A DNA stretch of 64,000 bases from NCBI RefSeq assembly GCF_000688375.1, contig NZ_JIAF01000004.1:682001-746000 (forward strand). The letters are read 5' to 3'. Below, piece by piece: positions 44,230-53,595 of this stretch. Source of the DNA: Prevotella sp. HUN102 (GTDB taxonomy: Bacteria > Bacteroidota > Bacteroidia > Bacteroidales > Bacteroidaceae). The stretch's first letter is position 1, and the number at the start of each line of letters is the position of its first letter. The notes under the pieces were generated by a model. That model was not told where the DNA came from. It saw only the letters and a list, made by a program, of their open reading frames with translations, and did not search any database. A program made the position numbers and the translations under genes.

Positions 44230-44286
44230 CAAATATAGTGGAGATAGTCAGGATAACGGTGAAAAGAAGTTCGTTAAAACCTCACT
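44230..44286 (-). promoter_or_regulatory. Promoter with glucan-locus operator, copy 1
   Basis: On the minus strand TATATTTG (44237-44230) is the -7 box, 33 bp before the GH3 start. AGTGAGGTTTTAACGAA starts at 44286, exactly 49 bp upstream of the first base of the -7 box. The same element at the same distance occurs before susC and before the GH16 pseudogene. It overlaps the stretch just after the GH5 stop codon. Confidence 0.65.
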
Positions 44287-44314
44287 TTTGCGTGATTATC
44301 CTGACTATTTCAGG

Positions 44315-45541
44315 TTATTTAAGTCTCAGCGACTTGATATAGGAAACTTGAGGCGTGCAGTTTTCCACCTTAATGTTGTTAAGATATTCGCGAAGCAACC
44401 GACAAGCCACGGCCTGATCCGGTCTGTTTTCACGGATATTCTTGTAGGTGCTGCGGTCGCTTTCAGCAAATTTCACAATGACGGAATCCCATTCGACAGG
44501 CCGCTTTACGGCGTTGAAGCAACTGTTGTCCACCTTCTTGTAGGGCCAGAACGTGTAGCCGATGTTGTTTTCCTCCAAAGTCTTGCACACTTCTTCCTGC
44601 CACTCGTCGGTGTTGTGCCCGATTTCGCCCATATACATAGGCAATCCTGTCTTGTCGCGGAAGTCGATGAGATCCTGATAAGACGACTTGCTGCTCCCGG
44701 CACCATACCGGTGGCAGGTGTACATAATCTTGTCATCGAACTTCCAGTCCGTGAACGGCTTGAAATTTCCGTTCCATTGCGCGCCTCCCAGCATTATGAT
44801 ATGATTCCTGTCCACCTTTCTTATCTCCTTTGTAACGCGTTTATAGAGCGGCTCCAACAGAGGATTCAGCTTGTCGTATTCTTTTTCAAAGTAGGTTGCG
44901 ATAGGTTCGTTCATCAGGTCGTAGCCGAGAATCACCGGCTCATCCTTGTAGCGTGCTGCGATTTCGAGCCATATCCTGCAGAAGAGTTTTTGGCTTTCCT
45001 CGCTTACGAAGAGCCAAGGATAGCCGTAGGAATTGTCGATATTGTCGCCCGTCTGCCCACCGGGGCAGTCGTGCATATCGAGAATCAGATAGAGATGATT
45101 GTCGCGACACCACGTTACTACTGAATCAACGAGCGCAAAACCGTCCTGATTGCTGTTGATGCCCATATAATCCTCGTCGGTAAACGACTTGTAATTGAAA
45201 GGCAGTCGGATGGTATTTGCTCCGGCAGCAGCGATGAACTCGATGTCTTTCCGTGTGATGTAGTTCTGCTTGAACTCTTTCCAGAAGGCGGCGGTTTCGT
45301 CCGGACCGACGAGCTGTGCCAGCATCTGGTCGATCATCCAATAGGAATTGGTCTTCTGAAAGCCGAACATATATCCCTCGGGATTTACCCAGTTGCCCAG
45401 ATTCGTACCTTTGATGAAGAGTTTCTTGCCGTTTGGCTGTATCAAGTTCACGCCGTCAATGGTAACGAACTTCGATTTTGGCTTTGCATAAGCCGTGATG
45501 CCTAACATCGCTATGAGTGCTGACAAGAATATTCTTTTCAT
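44315..45541 (-). CDS. Glycoside hydrolase family 5 beta-glucanase
   Basis: An exported retaining beta-glucanase of clan GH-A, 408 residues, with signal peptide MKRIFLSALIAMLGITAYA. The barrel has the strand motif IRLPFN (about 111-116), MHDCPG (about 156-161), the acid/base Glu212 in YDLMNEP and the nucleophile Glu306 in MYMGEIGH. The HDCPGGQ and NLGNW stretches resemble the exo-beta-1,3-glucanase and related GH5 groups, but the subfamily and thus the exact specificity are uncertain. It starts 32 bp after the GH16 gene and shares its transcript. Confidence 0.88.
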   Translation of the reverse strand: MKRIFLSALIAMLGITAYAKPKSKFVTIDGVNLIQPNGKKLFIKGTNLGNWVNPEGYMFGFQKTNSYWMIDQMLAQLVGPDETAAFWKEFKQNYITRKDIEFIAAAGANTIRLPFNYKSFTDEDYMGINSNQDGFALVDSVVTWCRDNHLYLILDMHDCPGGQTGDNIDNSYGYPWLFVSEESQKLFCRIWLEIAARYKDEPVILGYDLMNEPIATYFEKEYDKLNPLLEPLYKRVTKEIRKVDRNHIIMLGGAQWNGNFKPFTDWKFDDKIMYTCHRYGAGSSKSSYQDLIDFRDKTGLPMYMGEIGHNTDEWQEEVCKTLEENNIGYTFWPYKKVDNSCFNAVKRPVEWDSVIVKFAESDRSTYKNIRENRPDQAVACRLLREYLNNIKVENCTPQVSYIKSLRLK

Positions 45542-45573
45542 TGTTTTGTCAGGTTGTTGATGATGATTTATGT

Positions 45574-46914
45574 TTAATTCTTCTTGAAGATGCGGACGTA
45601 ATCAACCTGCATCGTAACAGGCAATGCGCTTTCGTCCACTCCGTTCATACCACCCCAAGCACCGCCCCACGCAAGATTGAGAATCACGTAGAACTCCTTG
45701 TTGAACGGCCACGTGTCGTTGTTGCCCTTTCCGTCGTTCAGGAAAGTGAGCTGAGGCTGTCCGTCCACGTAGGTCTTTATGTAGTCTGCCGTCCATTCCA
45801 GCGCATAGACGTGATATTCGCCCTCTGCATTGCTGATGGTCATTGCGTGGGTCTTCTGCGTTCCTATGTTGTGGTTGTAGGCCTTACAGTGGATAGACGA
45901 GGAAACTTCGTTCGGTACTGCGCCCACCTCTTCCATAATGTCTATCTCGCCGTCGCCGGGCCACGTCTTAAAATTCACGGGCATCATCCAGAATGCCGGC
46001 CACGTGCCCTTACCCTTCGGCAGAAGGATGCGCGCTTCCACGTAGCCGTACTTTATTCCCTTGTTTCGGTTGGCATAGATACGGCCTGAATAGATTTTGC
46101 CGTTGGCATCCTTGTAGCACTGAATGTTGAGGCTGCCGTTCTGAAGGAAGGTTACCTTGTCGTTCTTCACGTAGTTCTGCAATTCATTGTTTACCCAGCC
46201 TGCGTTCTGAATCTCGTGCGTCCAGTCCGAGCTGAGTGCGGTACCGTCGAACTCGTCGTGCCAGAAGAGCGAATAGCCTTCGGGAATGCTCATCGTCCGG
46301 TCGTCTGCGGATTCCTGTTTCACAGAGATGTCCAATGCCTGTGTAGGAGTCTTGACAGACACTTTGCCGGTGCGCATTGCGTGGTCGTTGTTTTCGGCCG
46401 TGGTAACGGTAAACGCAGCGTTGCCGGTTTTCTGAACCGTAATCCAACTGTCGGCGGTGCTTACGCTCCATTCTTCCGTAGAAGTAACGTTAATCGTGGT
46501 TGTTCCGCCCACAGAACCCATACGGATTTCTGCATTTGAAACCTGCAGCGGGGCCAGCTGTGTCAGCTTGATGGCGTATCGCGCCGAACCGGACTTGACA
46601 ATAATATTGGTGGAGCGCGAAGTGGCAGACGGATTGGCAGCCACGCTTACGGCAATCGTGCCGTTGGAAGCATTCGTGTTTGCCAAAGACACCGTAGCCC
46701 ATTCACTTTCTGAATATGCAGTCCATTCGCTTCGGGTGGTCTTCACGCTGACCGTATAAGTGCCTTGAAGTGCCGTGGCCGTGATTTCTGAAGGATTGCA
46801 GGCAATCGTTGCGTTTTCAGGGGCAGTCTGTCCTCCGTCATCGTCGTTGCCGCCGCACGCAGTCAGGGAAAGGATGGAAAGGAGAAACAGGAAAATAGCT
46901 TTTATCGCTTTCAT
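45574..46914 (-). CDS. GH16 beta-glucanase lipoprotein with two BACON domains
   Basis: A surface endo-beta-glucanase (laminarinase or mixed-linkage beta-glucanase type), 446 residues. The lipobox LTAC puts the lipid Cys at 20, followed by an Asp/Gly linker, typical of surface-exposed Bacteroidota lipoproteins. Two BACON-type immunoglobulin-like domains span about 33-120 and 122-202. The GH16 jelly roll starts at 217 with the active-site motif GEIDIMEEV: Glu323 nucleophile, Asp325, Glu328 acid/base. The frame extends upstream to 47055 through a palindromic repeat; the start at 46914 was chosen because it gives the lipoprotein signal. Confidence 0.93.
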   Translation of the reverse strand: MKAIKAIFLFLLSILSLTACGGNDDDGGQTAPENATIACNPSEITATALQGTYTVSVKTTRSEWTAYSESEWATVSLANTNASNGTIAVSVAANPSATSRSTNIIVKSGSARYAIKLTQLAPLQVSNAEIRMGSVGGTTTINVTSTEEWSVSTADSWITVQKTGNAAFTVTTAENNDHAMRTGKVSVKTPTQALDISVKQESADDRTMSIPEGYSLFWHDEFDGTALSSDWTHEIQNAGWVNNELQNYVKNDKVTFLQNGSLNIQCYKDANGKIYSGRIYANRNKGIKYGYVEARILLPKGKGTWPAFWMMPVNFKTWPGDGEIDIMEEVGAVPNEVSSSIHCKAYNHNIGTQKTHAMTISNAEGEYHVYALEWTADYIKTYVDGQPQLTFLNDGKGNNDTWPFNKEFYVILNLAWGGAWGGMNGVDESALPVTMQVDYVRIFKKN

Positions 46915-46972
46915 AATTTGTATGGTTATTTTGTATGGTTGGTTGAATAAAAATGTGTTGTCTGCCTGATGT

Positions 46973-47104
46973 TTTGTAAGTGGTTGAAAATCAGACGATA
47001 GAATGTCGCTTTTCAAACGTGCGAAGATTGCGTTCCATTCTTCGCAAAAACGCACTGCAATTGTGCGAAGAATGCACGCCGTTTTTCGGTTACTTGCAAA
47101 TCAT
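46973..47104 (+). repeat. Dispersed palindromic repeat, copy F
   Basis: A near-complete copy in the same orientation as copy A: flank GTAAGTGGTTGAAAATCAGA, palindrome GTGCGAAGATTGC...CATTCTTCGCA, second pair GTGCGAAGAATGC with TTTTCGG, end GTTACTTGCAAATCA. It sits inside the glucan locus between the binding-protein gene and GH16. Confidence 0.85.
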
Positions 47105-47156
47105 TTCTTTTTCAGCCTAAAACGGGCAGGCGAAATTCACTCAGCCAAGAGAGTTG

Positions 47157-47188
47157 AAAAAAGGATGGATGTTGGCATCCATCCTTTT
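47157..47188 (-). terminator. Internal terminator of the glucan locus
   Basis: On the minus strand, a perfect 13-bp stem AAAAGGATGGATG/CATCCATCCTTTT with a CCAA loop, followed by TTTTTT counting the stem end. It lies 84 bp after the binding-protein gene and before GH16. No promoter of the usual form was found between it and GH16, so GH16 and GH5 may be reached by read-through. Confidence 0.82.
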
Positions 47189-47271
47189 CTGTTGATTGAA
47201 AAATTACTTACTGAATGTGGGTTCAATGGGTGCGTCGGCATCATTTCTTGCGCACATTCATCGAACGGACA

Positions 47272-48699
47272 TTATTTCGGATTGTGCTTCTGAATGATGA
47301 TGTTGCTCACCTTGGTTACCAATCCGGCAGGACAGGTGCCGAGGTCTATCATCACTTTGACATCAGCCGCAGCAGCATCGTTGCCCTTTCCGTCGCCATC
47401 CTTCGGATAACGTTTCGCCCAACGGAGCACGTTATCGCCCGCACGGAGCGATGTAGGGTCGGAGAGCACGAGCACAGGATTGTCAGACTGGTCGCAGATC
47501 TTGATGCACGCATTCTCAAACGCCTGATTTACGTTGATGGTCATACTCACGTCGTATGCCTCGCCGGCTTCAAGGCTAAGCCCTGCGTGCTGAATGGAGC
47601 ACTGTGCCTGCCAACGGGCAGCCGTAGCATTGTCTGCCGTGATGGTGTAGACACCGTTTTCGAAGCTGAAGGTAGGATCGGCAATCTGTGCCCAACCTGC
47701 GTCAGACCACCAGAACACCATCTTGCCCGCCGTGTTGAAGTCCTTACCGAGGTTGAGCGCATCGCTGACGCCAGCCCAATTTACCTTGTCAGGATCGAAG
47801 TCGTTCGTAGGAGCAGGGTCTTCTCCGTTGATGAACGTGAAACGCCATACGATGCCCGGGAGGTCGAGAGCCAGTTCCATATACTTTGAATCGATTTTGA
47901 GGATGCGGCAGGTGTACTCGCCTGTCATCTGAGAATCGTGGCCAATGTATGGGAAGAGAGTCTTTGCAGGGAGCGTGATGGTTTCCACCTTGTTGGCATC
48001 GTCGTAGCCGAGTGCATACTTCGCGCTTGTCTTGGTGTCGAACCGGCCTGCTGCCTGAATGCTGTAATCGACTCCTGCACCTGTTACGCCGAGCGTGGTT
48101 ACGCCCTTGTTGCAGAATGTCAGGCCGTCTGCACCTGCATCGTAAGTGTAGTCGTTTGTATTGCTGAACGTGATACGGTCGTCGTAGATACCTTCGGCAG
48201 CCTTTTCCTGCGGACCTGCCGACCACCACGCTGTACCTTCCGTACCTTCAGGACCGCAGGCAAGGTGTCCCTTTGCGGCAGCGTATATGCGCCATTCCTT
48301 TTTGCTGTTGTCGGTCAGGGCAGCGATGGTCTTTGAGAAATCGTAACGGGTAGTATCCACGGTGAAAGTGCCGCTGATCTGCCCGTCGCTCACGCCATTC
48401 TTGTTTCCCACCTTCAGCGTGTAGCCATAGGTTCCCTTGAAGATGTACTTCTTCTGAAAGCCGTTTACGGTGCTTTTTGCAGCCGGCGAGCCTTCAATGT
48501 TCCAGATTGGATAGATTCCCGGCGTGTTTAGCTTGAAGGTTACAACGTTCGTGTTCTGGTCTACCGATACCGTGTAATCTATACCTTCGAGTGTTGGAAG
48601 CCCGTTTTCGTTGGCTCCGTCGAACTCGTCCGATGTGCAGGCTGCGAAAGCAAGCATCATCATCAGCGCACCGGCTATGTTTTTAAGGATATTTTTCAT
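47272..48699 (-). CDS. Surface glycan-binding lipoprotein (SusE/F-position protein)
   Basis: A 475-residue lipoprotein with lipobox AFAAC (lipid Cys at 21) followed by Thr-Ser-Asp-Glu. It occupies the place of the surface glycan-binding protein downstream of susD. The sequence suggests several beta-sandwich domains: an N-terminal PKD/Ig-like part (about 36-125), a central part with a Trp-rich stretch TAWWSAGPQ (about 159-167), and a C-terminal region (about 320-475) with carbohydrate-module features such as FWWSDAGWAQIADP. No family was recognised outright. By position it should bind beta-glucan at the surface. Confidence 0.72.
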   Translation of the reverse strand: MKNILKNIAGALMMMLAFAACTSDEFDGANENGLPTLEGIDYTVSVDQNTNVVTFKLNTPGIYPIWNIEGSPAAKSTVNGFQKKYIFKGTYGYTLKVGNKNGVSDGQISGTFTVDTTRYDFSKTIAALTDNSKKEWRIYAAAKGHLACGPEGTEGTAWWSAGPQEKAAEGIYDDRITFSNTNDYTYDAGADGLTFCNKGVTTLGVTGAGVDYSIQAAGRFDTKTSAKYALGYDDANKVETITLPAKTLFPYIGHDSQMTGEYTCRILKIDSKYMELALDLPGIVWRFTFINGEDPAPTNDFDPDKVNWAGVSDALNLGKDFNTAGKMVFWWSDAGWAQIADPTFSFENGVYTITADNATAARWQAQCSIQHAGLSLEAGEAYDVSMTINVNQAFENACIKICDQSDNPVLVLSDPTSLRAGDNVLRWAKRYPKDGDGKGNDAAAADVKVMIDLGTCPAGLVTKVSNIIIQKHNPK

Positions 48700-48726
48700 A
48701 TTACTTGTTCTTTATTGTTTGGTAGG

Positions 48727-48755
48727 GCAGGCGAGTGCGTGGTGCATTCGCCTGC
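48727..48755 (-). promoter_or_regulatory. Hairpin between susD and the binding-protein gene
   Basis: A stem of about 12 bp with minor mismatch, GCAGGCGAATGC with GCACTCGCCTGC on the minus strand, with no T-run after it. It does not look like a terminator. It may stabilise the upstream susCD message or mark a processing site. Confidence 0.45.
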
Positions 48756-48769
48756 TCAATGAGTCTCTG

Positions 48770-50314
48770 TTAATAATTGTTCTGCACCAAGTTAGGGTCT
48801 GCACTCAGCTCTCCCTGTGGGATAGGCAGGTACTTCTTGCTTGCAGTCCAGCCGTTTGTACGGTTGAATGCCGAGTTGGCAACGAGCACCTGAGGAGCTT
48901 TTCCGGAACGGACGAGGTCCCAGTAGCGTTTGCCTTCGCCTACAAACTCGAGATGACGCTCGTTCAGGATGTCGTCTATCGTTACCGTTGGCAGCTCGCT
49001 TACGCCTGCACGCTTGCGAACCATATTCACATACTGTGCGGCCGTGGCGGCACTTCCGTTCGTGCGGAGCAACAGCTCGGCTGCGTTGAGCAGCGTTTCA
49101 GAGAAACGGTAGATGCGGTAGTTGTTGTTGAAGTTCAAATCAACGTCCCAGCCTGCGTCCTTGTTGTTGGCAGGGCGTGGCAGATACTTGTAGAGGAAGT
49201 AGCCGGTGTCGCCCCAAGCCTTCTCATACTGAACGCCGTTGGCCGTCGCCGCCGCGTCAGCGTTCCAGCAAGTGCCGTCGAGACGTGCGTCGTTGGCTGT
49301 GTAGAGGGCAACCGTACTGGTGTTGATGGTGCCGAATCCCCAGCCCAGATCCACACCTGCAACGCCCGAAGTCCATCCGCGGGGACCCATCAGTCGGGGA
49401 AGCACCGTGCCGCCTACGGCGATAGGACTGCTCCATCCGCGAGCGTGGTTGTCGTCGTTGTAGTTCACTTCAAAGATACTTTCCGAACACCATTCGTTGG
49501 CTTCGTCCCAGAGTGCCGCGAAATCGCCGTAGAGTTCGTAAGAACCGCTGTTGATGATTTCCTGCATATACTTCAGGGCTGTTGCGTATCGGCTTGCATC
49601 GTTCTGATACATTGCCAGTTCTGTGTAGAGCATATATGCCATAGCCTTCGTTACACGGCCTTCCTGACCTCCTTCTGCCTTCATCGGCAGGGCGTTCAGG
49701 GCGATGGCACCTTCGAGGTCCTTGATTATCATATCGTAAACCTCGTCGGCCTTGTACTGAGTGCCGAGATAGTTGCCGCTCAGGTTCACTTCAAAGTAAG
49801 GAATGTTGCCCCAGAACTTCCAGAGATTGGTGTAGTAGTATGCGCGCAATACACGAGCCTGAGCCTTGTATTTGTTTGCATTCGCTTCCGTAATGTCGGT
49901 GTTGCCTGCTGCAAGAGCGTCATCAACATATTTGATTACGTCGTTGCTGCGCTTCACGCCGCTGTATTCGTCCACCCAGAGTGAAGGCAGTGTGTTGTTG
50001 GCATCAGCCTGATAGTTTGCCATCAACTGCCAGTTGAGCATATCCGATGCGGTGGCACCGCCCGGATTCACGTCGTCAGCCATAATGTCGCTGCATATAT
50101 TCAATGGCGAATAGCTTCCGTTGCCCCAGTCTGGCCAGTGCAGAGGGTCGTAAGCAGCAACGAGTGCTTCCTGAATGTGAGCATCGGTCTTGTAATACTG
50201 GTCGATTGGGTCTGCTGCGGGGTTCTCAACCTCGAGGAAACTGTCGCTGCATCCCGTCAGGCCGATTGTGCCGATTGTCATTAAGCCCAATACAAATATA
50301 TTCTTAGTTTTCAT
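48770..50314 (-). CDS. susD: SusD-like glycan-binding outer-membrane lipoprotein
   Basis: Surface lipoprotein forming the lid of the SusC transporter. The 514-residue protein starts MKTKNIFVLGLMTIGTIGLT with lipid Cys at 22 (LTGCSDSFLEVENP, the classic SusD start). The helical TPR-like scaffold and the conserved C-terminal block NERHLEFVGEGKRYWDLVR (about 458-476) are present. The frame from 50365 adds 17 residues without a signal sequence and was rejected. It lies 20 bp downstream of susC. Sequence cannot fix the glycan, but the neighbouring enzymes point to beta-glucan. Confidence 0.96.
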   Translation of the reverse strand: MKTKNIFVLGLMTIGTIGLTGCSDSFLEVENPAADPIDQYYKTDAHIQEALVAAYDPLHWPDWGNGSYSPLNICSDIMADDVNPGGATASDMLNWQLMANYQADANNTLPSLWVDEYSGVKRSNDVIKYVDDALAAGNTDITEANANKYKAQARVLRAYYYTNLWKFWGNIPYFEVNLSGNYLGTQYKADEVYDMIIKDLEGAIALNALPMKAEGGQEGRVTKAMAYMLYTELAMYQNDASRYATALKYMQEIINSGSYELYGDFAALWDEANEWCSESIFEVNYNDDNHARGWSSPIAVGGTVLPRLMGPRGWTSGVAGVDLGWGFGTINTSTVALYTANDARLDGTCWNADAAATANGVQYEKAWGDTGYFLYKYLPRPANNKDAGWDVDLNFNNNYRIYRFSETLLNAAELLLRTNGSAATAAQYVNMVRKRAGVSELPTVTIDDILNERHLEFVGEGKRYWDLVRSGKAPQVLVANSAFNRTNGWTASKKYLPIPQGELSADPNLVQNNY

Positions 50315-50334
50315 ATCGTATGCCTTTATTTTAA

Positions 50335-53300
50335 TTATAAGGTAATGTTGAATCCGACAGTCCAAGTGCGGGCTTGTGGATATACACCGTAGTCTACACC
50401 GAGTGATGTGCCGCCGGAAGAGATTTCAGGATCGAAACCGTGGTACTTTGTCCAAGTTATCAGGTTTTCTGCCATCACGAAGAGGCGCAGACGCTGAACA
50501 AAGAACTTCTGTGTGAGATACTGTGGCAGCGTATAGCCGAAAGAGATGTTCTTCAAACGGAGGTAGGAACCGTCGTAGATGTAGAGGTCTGAGCTTTGCC
50601 AGTTGTTGGCATCACCGTTTACAAGGCGTGGAATACGGGTTGATGTGCCTTCGCCTGTCCAACGCTGAAGCATCCAGGAAGGATAGTTGCTTGAGGCAAT
50701 GTCGGTACGGTGTGTGGCATCGAACACGTCTACGCCTGCCACGCCCTGCCAGAACATATTGAAATCGAAGCCCTTCCACTCTGCGCCGAAGTTCAAACCG
50801 AAAGTCCACTTCGGAGTACCGTTACCGATGTTTGTACGGTCGTCGTTCGTGATGGCGCCGTCGCCGTTCAGATCTTGGAAGCGCACGTCGCCCGGAACAG
50901 CGTTTGGCTGAATCATATTGCCGTCAGCATTTGTGTAGGAACGAACCTCGTCCATATTCTGGAAGATACCGTCAGTCTTGAAACCATAGAAGAATGGGAA
51001 AGGAAGACCATTCTCGGCACGTGTGATAGTACCTACGCCTTGGAATGAATCCAAGTCTGCATAGCCTGCTTCGTTACCATATTCGAGCAATTCGTTGTGA
51101 AGGTAAGATGCGTTAGCCCTTGCGTTGAAACGGAAATCATTAACGCGCCACTTGTAACCCAATTCCACCTCGAAGCCGGAGTTTTCCATATCGCCCACGT
51201 TTCCGATAGGCTTTGCCTCACCCACGTAAGAAGGAATGTTCATCGTCATCAGCATACCGTTGGTCTTCTTTGAGAAGTAGTCCATACTCAATGTCAGGGC
51301 ATTGTTGAAGAAACCGAAGTCCAGACCGAAGTTGGTCTGCTCGCTTTCCTCCCACTTGAGGTCTGGGTTGGGAAGTGCGTTTGCCTTAGAGCCAAGTGTG
51401 AGTGTAGAGTTCGTGCCGAAATAGTAGTTGTTTCCAGTTGCTGTGAGCACTGTATAGCGGAAATCGCCGATATTGTCGTTACCGTTCTTACCCCAGCTGA
51501 AGCGTGCCTTGAAATTGCTCAGCCACTCACGCGTATTTTCCATAAACGCTTCGTTCATTACATTCCAACCCAACGATACTGACGGGAAGGTACCATACTT
51601 GTTGTTTGAGCCGAAGCGTGAACTGCCGTCCCGACGGATGGTAAACTGCGCCATATAACGCTCGTCGTAGTCGTAACTGCCGCGAAAGAAGAGTGAAGAC
51701 ATCGTGTGAGGGCTGTTGATCCAGCCTGCCACGCCGTGCTCAACCACTGCACCCGTTACCTGATAGCCTGCCGGAACGTAGTTGCCGGCAGCATCCTTGG
51801 TATATACAGGAATGTATTTGCCGTCGCCGTCTACCTGATAAGTAGTCTGGTATTCGCCGGTTGAGTAGTTGATGGATGGTTTGTCAGGATTGATCATACC
51901 ACGACGGTTGCCGTTGATACCGAAGCCGGTGTTCTTGAAAGCACTCTGACCGAGTACAACTGCAAAGTGATGCTTGCCGATAGTCTTATCGTACGAAAGA
52001 ACGTTCTCAATCTGCCATACCGTTCCACGGTCGCTTTCAGCGAATGTGTTGGTGTACTGTGCGAGATTGTTGGCCGAACGGTAGTAAGTCTGTGGCGTAT
52101 AGCTGTCGCTTCCCCAGAAAGACAGGTCGGCACTGTAAGAGAAACGATACTTCAAAGCATCCCAGATGTTGAGTTCTGCTGCAAAATTGGAAACGAACTT
52201 GTGGCTCCAACCCTTTGAAGCAGGGAGTGCCATCATCGCCAGTGGGTTGTTGATTTCGTTGTAGGCAGTACCCGGAATCATCAGGATGTTGCCGTTACGG
52301 TCGTATATCGGATCATAGTAGTTGTTTACCATACCCGTTTCGCCGTAAGTCTGATAAACGTAACGCTGGTTCTGCGCCAAAGCTTCTGCTCCACTTACTG
52401 TTGGAGTCAGGATTGGCGAGAGTGCCAATGAAGAACCGAGCACGGAACCCCACTGAGAGTTTACATCGATGCCTGAACTCTTGATGCGTGCATAGGAGAG
52501 ATTTACGGTAAGGTCGAGTTTGTTCAACCAGTTGCGCTTATCCGTGTCGTCGAAGAGATTGTAATTGGTGTTGCTGCGCATAGACAAACGCTGATAGTTT
52601 GACTGATCGAAGTTTCCGCCAACGATACCTTCCTGTGTATAGTAGCCCAAAGAGAGATAATAGTTCAGCTTCTCCGTTGCACCGCTTACACTCAAGTCGT
52701 GGTTTACGACCGGAGCACCGTCGTTGAACACGAGATCCTGCCAGTCTGTTCCCTTGCCGAGCGAATAAGGATCGGCGTAGAGTGCATTCTGACCGGAGTT
52801 TATGTACTGCTCGTTCTGGAGAATAGCATAGTCGGTAGCGTTCAGCACGTCGCGGCGCTTCCAAGCACTCTGCCAACCGGCAGAGAAGTTGTAGTTGATG
52901 TTCGCACGACCCTGTTTTCCCTTCTTTGTGGTAACGAGGATAACGCCGTTTGCAGCACGCGCACCATAGATTGCACCCGAAGCGGCATCCTTTAATACCT
53001 CGATACTCTCGATATCGTTAGGATTCACGAAGTCCAGACCTCCCTCGATAGGCATACCGTCCACGATGTAGAGAGGGTCTGAATTGTTGATAGTACCCGT
53101 ACCGCGCACGCGAATGCGCGCAGCAGCACCCGGCTGACCAGATGAAGAAGTTACGTTCACGCCGGCAGCCAAACCTTTCAGCGCATTGTCCATACGCACT
53201 ACTGATTTGTTCTCGAGGTCGCTTGCGTCCACCTTGGCGATGGAAGCCGTTACGATGCTCTTCTTCTGTGTACCGTAACCGATAACAACTACGTCGTTCA

Positions 53301-53595
53301 ACATCTGTGCATCCTCTTTCAAGGTTACAACCATATTGTTCGACGCGCGAAGTTCCTGAGCCGCATAGCCTACATAAGAGAATGTAAGCGTAGCACCCGG
53401 TTCTACTGAAATAGTGAACATACCATCAATGTCTGTCGCGGCACCATTCGTGGTACCTTTTTCCATAACGGTTGCTCCAATAACAGGTTCGCCGTTTACG
53501 TCAATCACCTTGCCGGAGAGATTTTGCTTCTGGGCAAAGACGGTTGAGGAAACAAGCAAAGCCATTAACACCATTAAATACCTGAAGTGTTTCAT
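50335..53595 (-). CDS. susC: SusC-like TonB-dependent outer-membrane transporter
   Basis: TonB-dependent importer of oligosaccharides, 1086 residues. Signal peptide 1-21, then a carboxypeptidase-D regulatory-like domain (about 24-98, LSGKVIDVNGEPVIGATV). The TonB-box-like region and VVVIGYGTQKKS (about 100-111) lead into the plug domain with RVRGTGTINNSDPLYIVDG (about 158-176), which is followed by YGARAANGVILVTTKKG. The 22-strand barrel ends with the usual aromatic C-terminus (VGFNITL). No extra N-terminal sigma-regulatory domain is present, so regulation is not by an ECF system. It is the first gene of the main operon. Confidence 0.97.
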   Translation of the reverse strand: MKHFRYLMVLMALLVSSTVFAQKQNLSGKVIDVNGEPVIGATVMEKGTTNGAATDIDGMFTISVEPGATLTFSYVGYAAQELRASNNMVVTLKEDAQMLNDVVVIGYGTQKKSIVTASIAKVDASDLENKSVVRMDNALKGLAAGVNVTSSSGQPGAAARIRVRGTGTINNSDPLYIVDGMPIEGGLDFVNPNDIESIEVLKDAASGAIYGARAANGVILVTTKKGKQGRANINYNFSAGWQSAWKRRDVLNATDYAILQNEQYINSGQNALYADPYSLGKGTDWQDLVFNDGAPVVNHDLSVSGATEKLNYYLSLGYYTQEGIVGGNFDQSNYQRLSMRSNTNYNLFDDTDKRNWLNKLDLTVNLSYARIKSSGIDVNSQWGSVLGSSLALSPILTPTVSGAEALAQNQRYVYQTYGETGMVNNYYDPIYDRNGNILMIPGTAYNEINNPLAMMALPASKGWSHKFVSNFAAELNIWDALKYRFSYSADLSFWGSDSYTPQTYYRSANNLAQYTNTFAESDRGTVWQIENVLSYDKTIGKHHFAVVLGQSAFKNTGFGINGNRRGMINPDKPSINYSTGEYQTTYQVDGDGKYIPVYTKDAAGNYVPAGYQVTGAVVEHGVAGWINSPHTMSSLFFRGSYDYDERYMAQFTIRRDGSSRFGSNNKYGTFPSVSLGWNVMNEAFMENTREWLSNFKARFSWGKNGNDNIGDFRYTVLTATGNNYYFGTNSTLTLGSKANALPNPDLKWEESEQTNFGLDFGFFNNALTLSMDYFSKKTNGMLMTMNIPSYVGEAKPIGNVGDMENSGFEVELGYKWRVNDFRFNARANASYLHNELLEYGNEAGYADLDSFQGVGTITRAENGLPFPFFYGFKTDGIFQNMDEVRSYTNADGNMIQPNAVPGDVRFQDLNGDGAITNDDRTNIGNGTPKWTFGLNFGAEWKGFDFNMFWQGVAGVDVFDATHRTDIASSNYPSWMLQRWTGEGTSTRIPRLVNGDANNWQSSDLYIYDGSYLRLKNISFGYTLPQYLTQKFFVQRLRLFVMAENLITWTKYHGFDPEISSGGTSLGVDYGVYPQARTWTVGFNITL

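Noticed and set aside
43120..44238. Several long frames opposite the GH3 and GH5 genes
   Set aside because: They are antisense shadows of genes with clear catalytic motifs and lack start signals.
46915..47055. 47-residue N-terminal extension of the GH16 lipoprotein
   Set aside because: The extension is encoded by palindromic repeat copy F and would bury the lipoprotein signal sequence.
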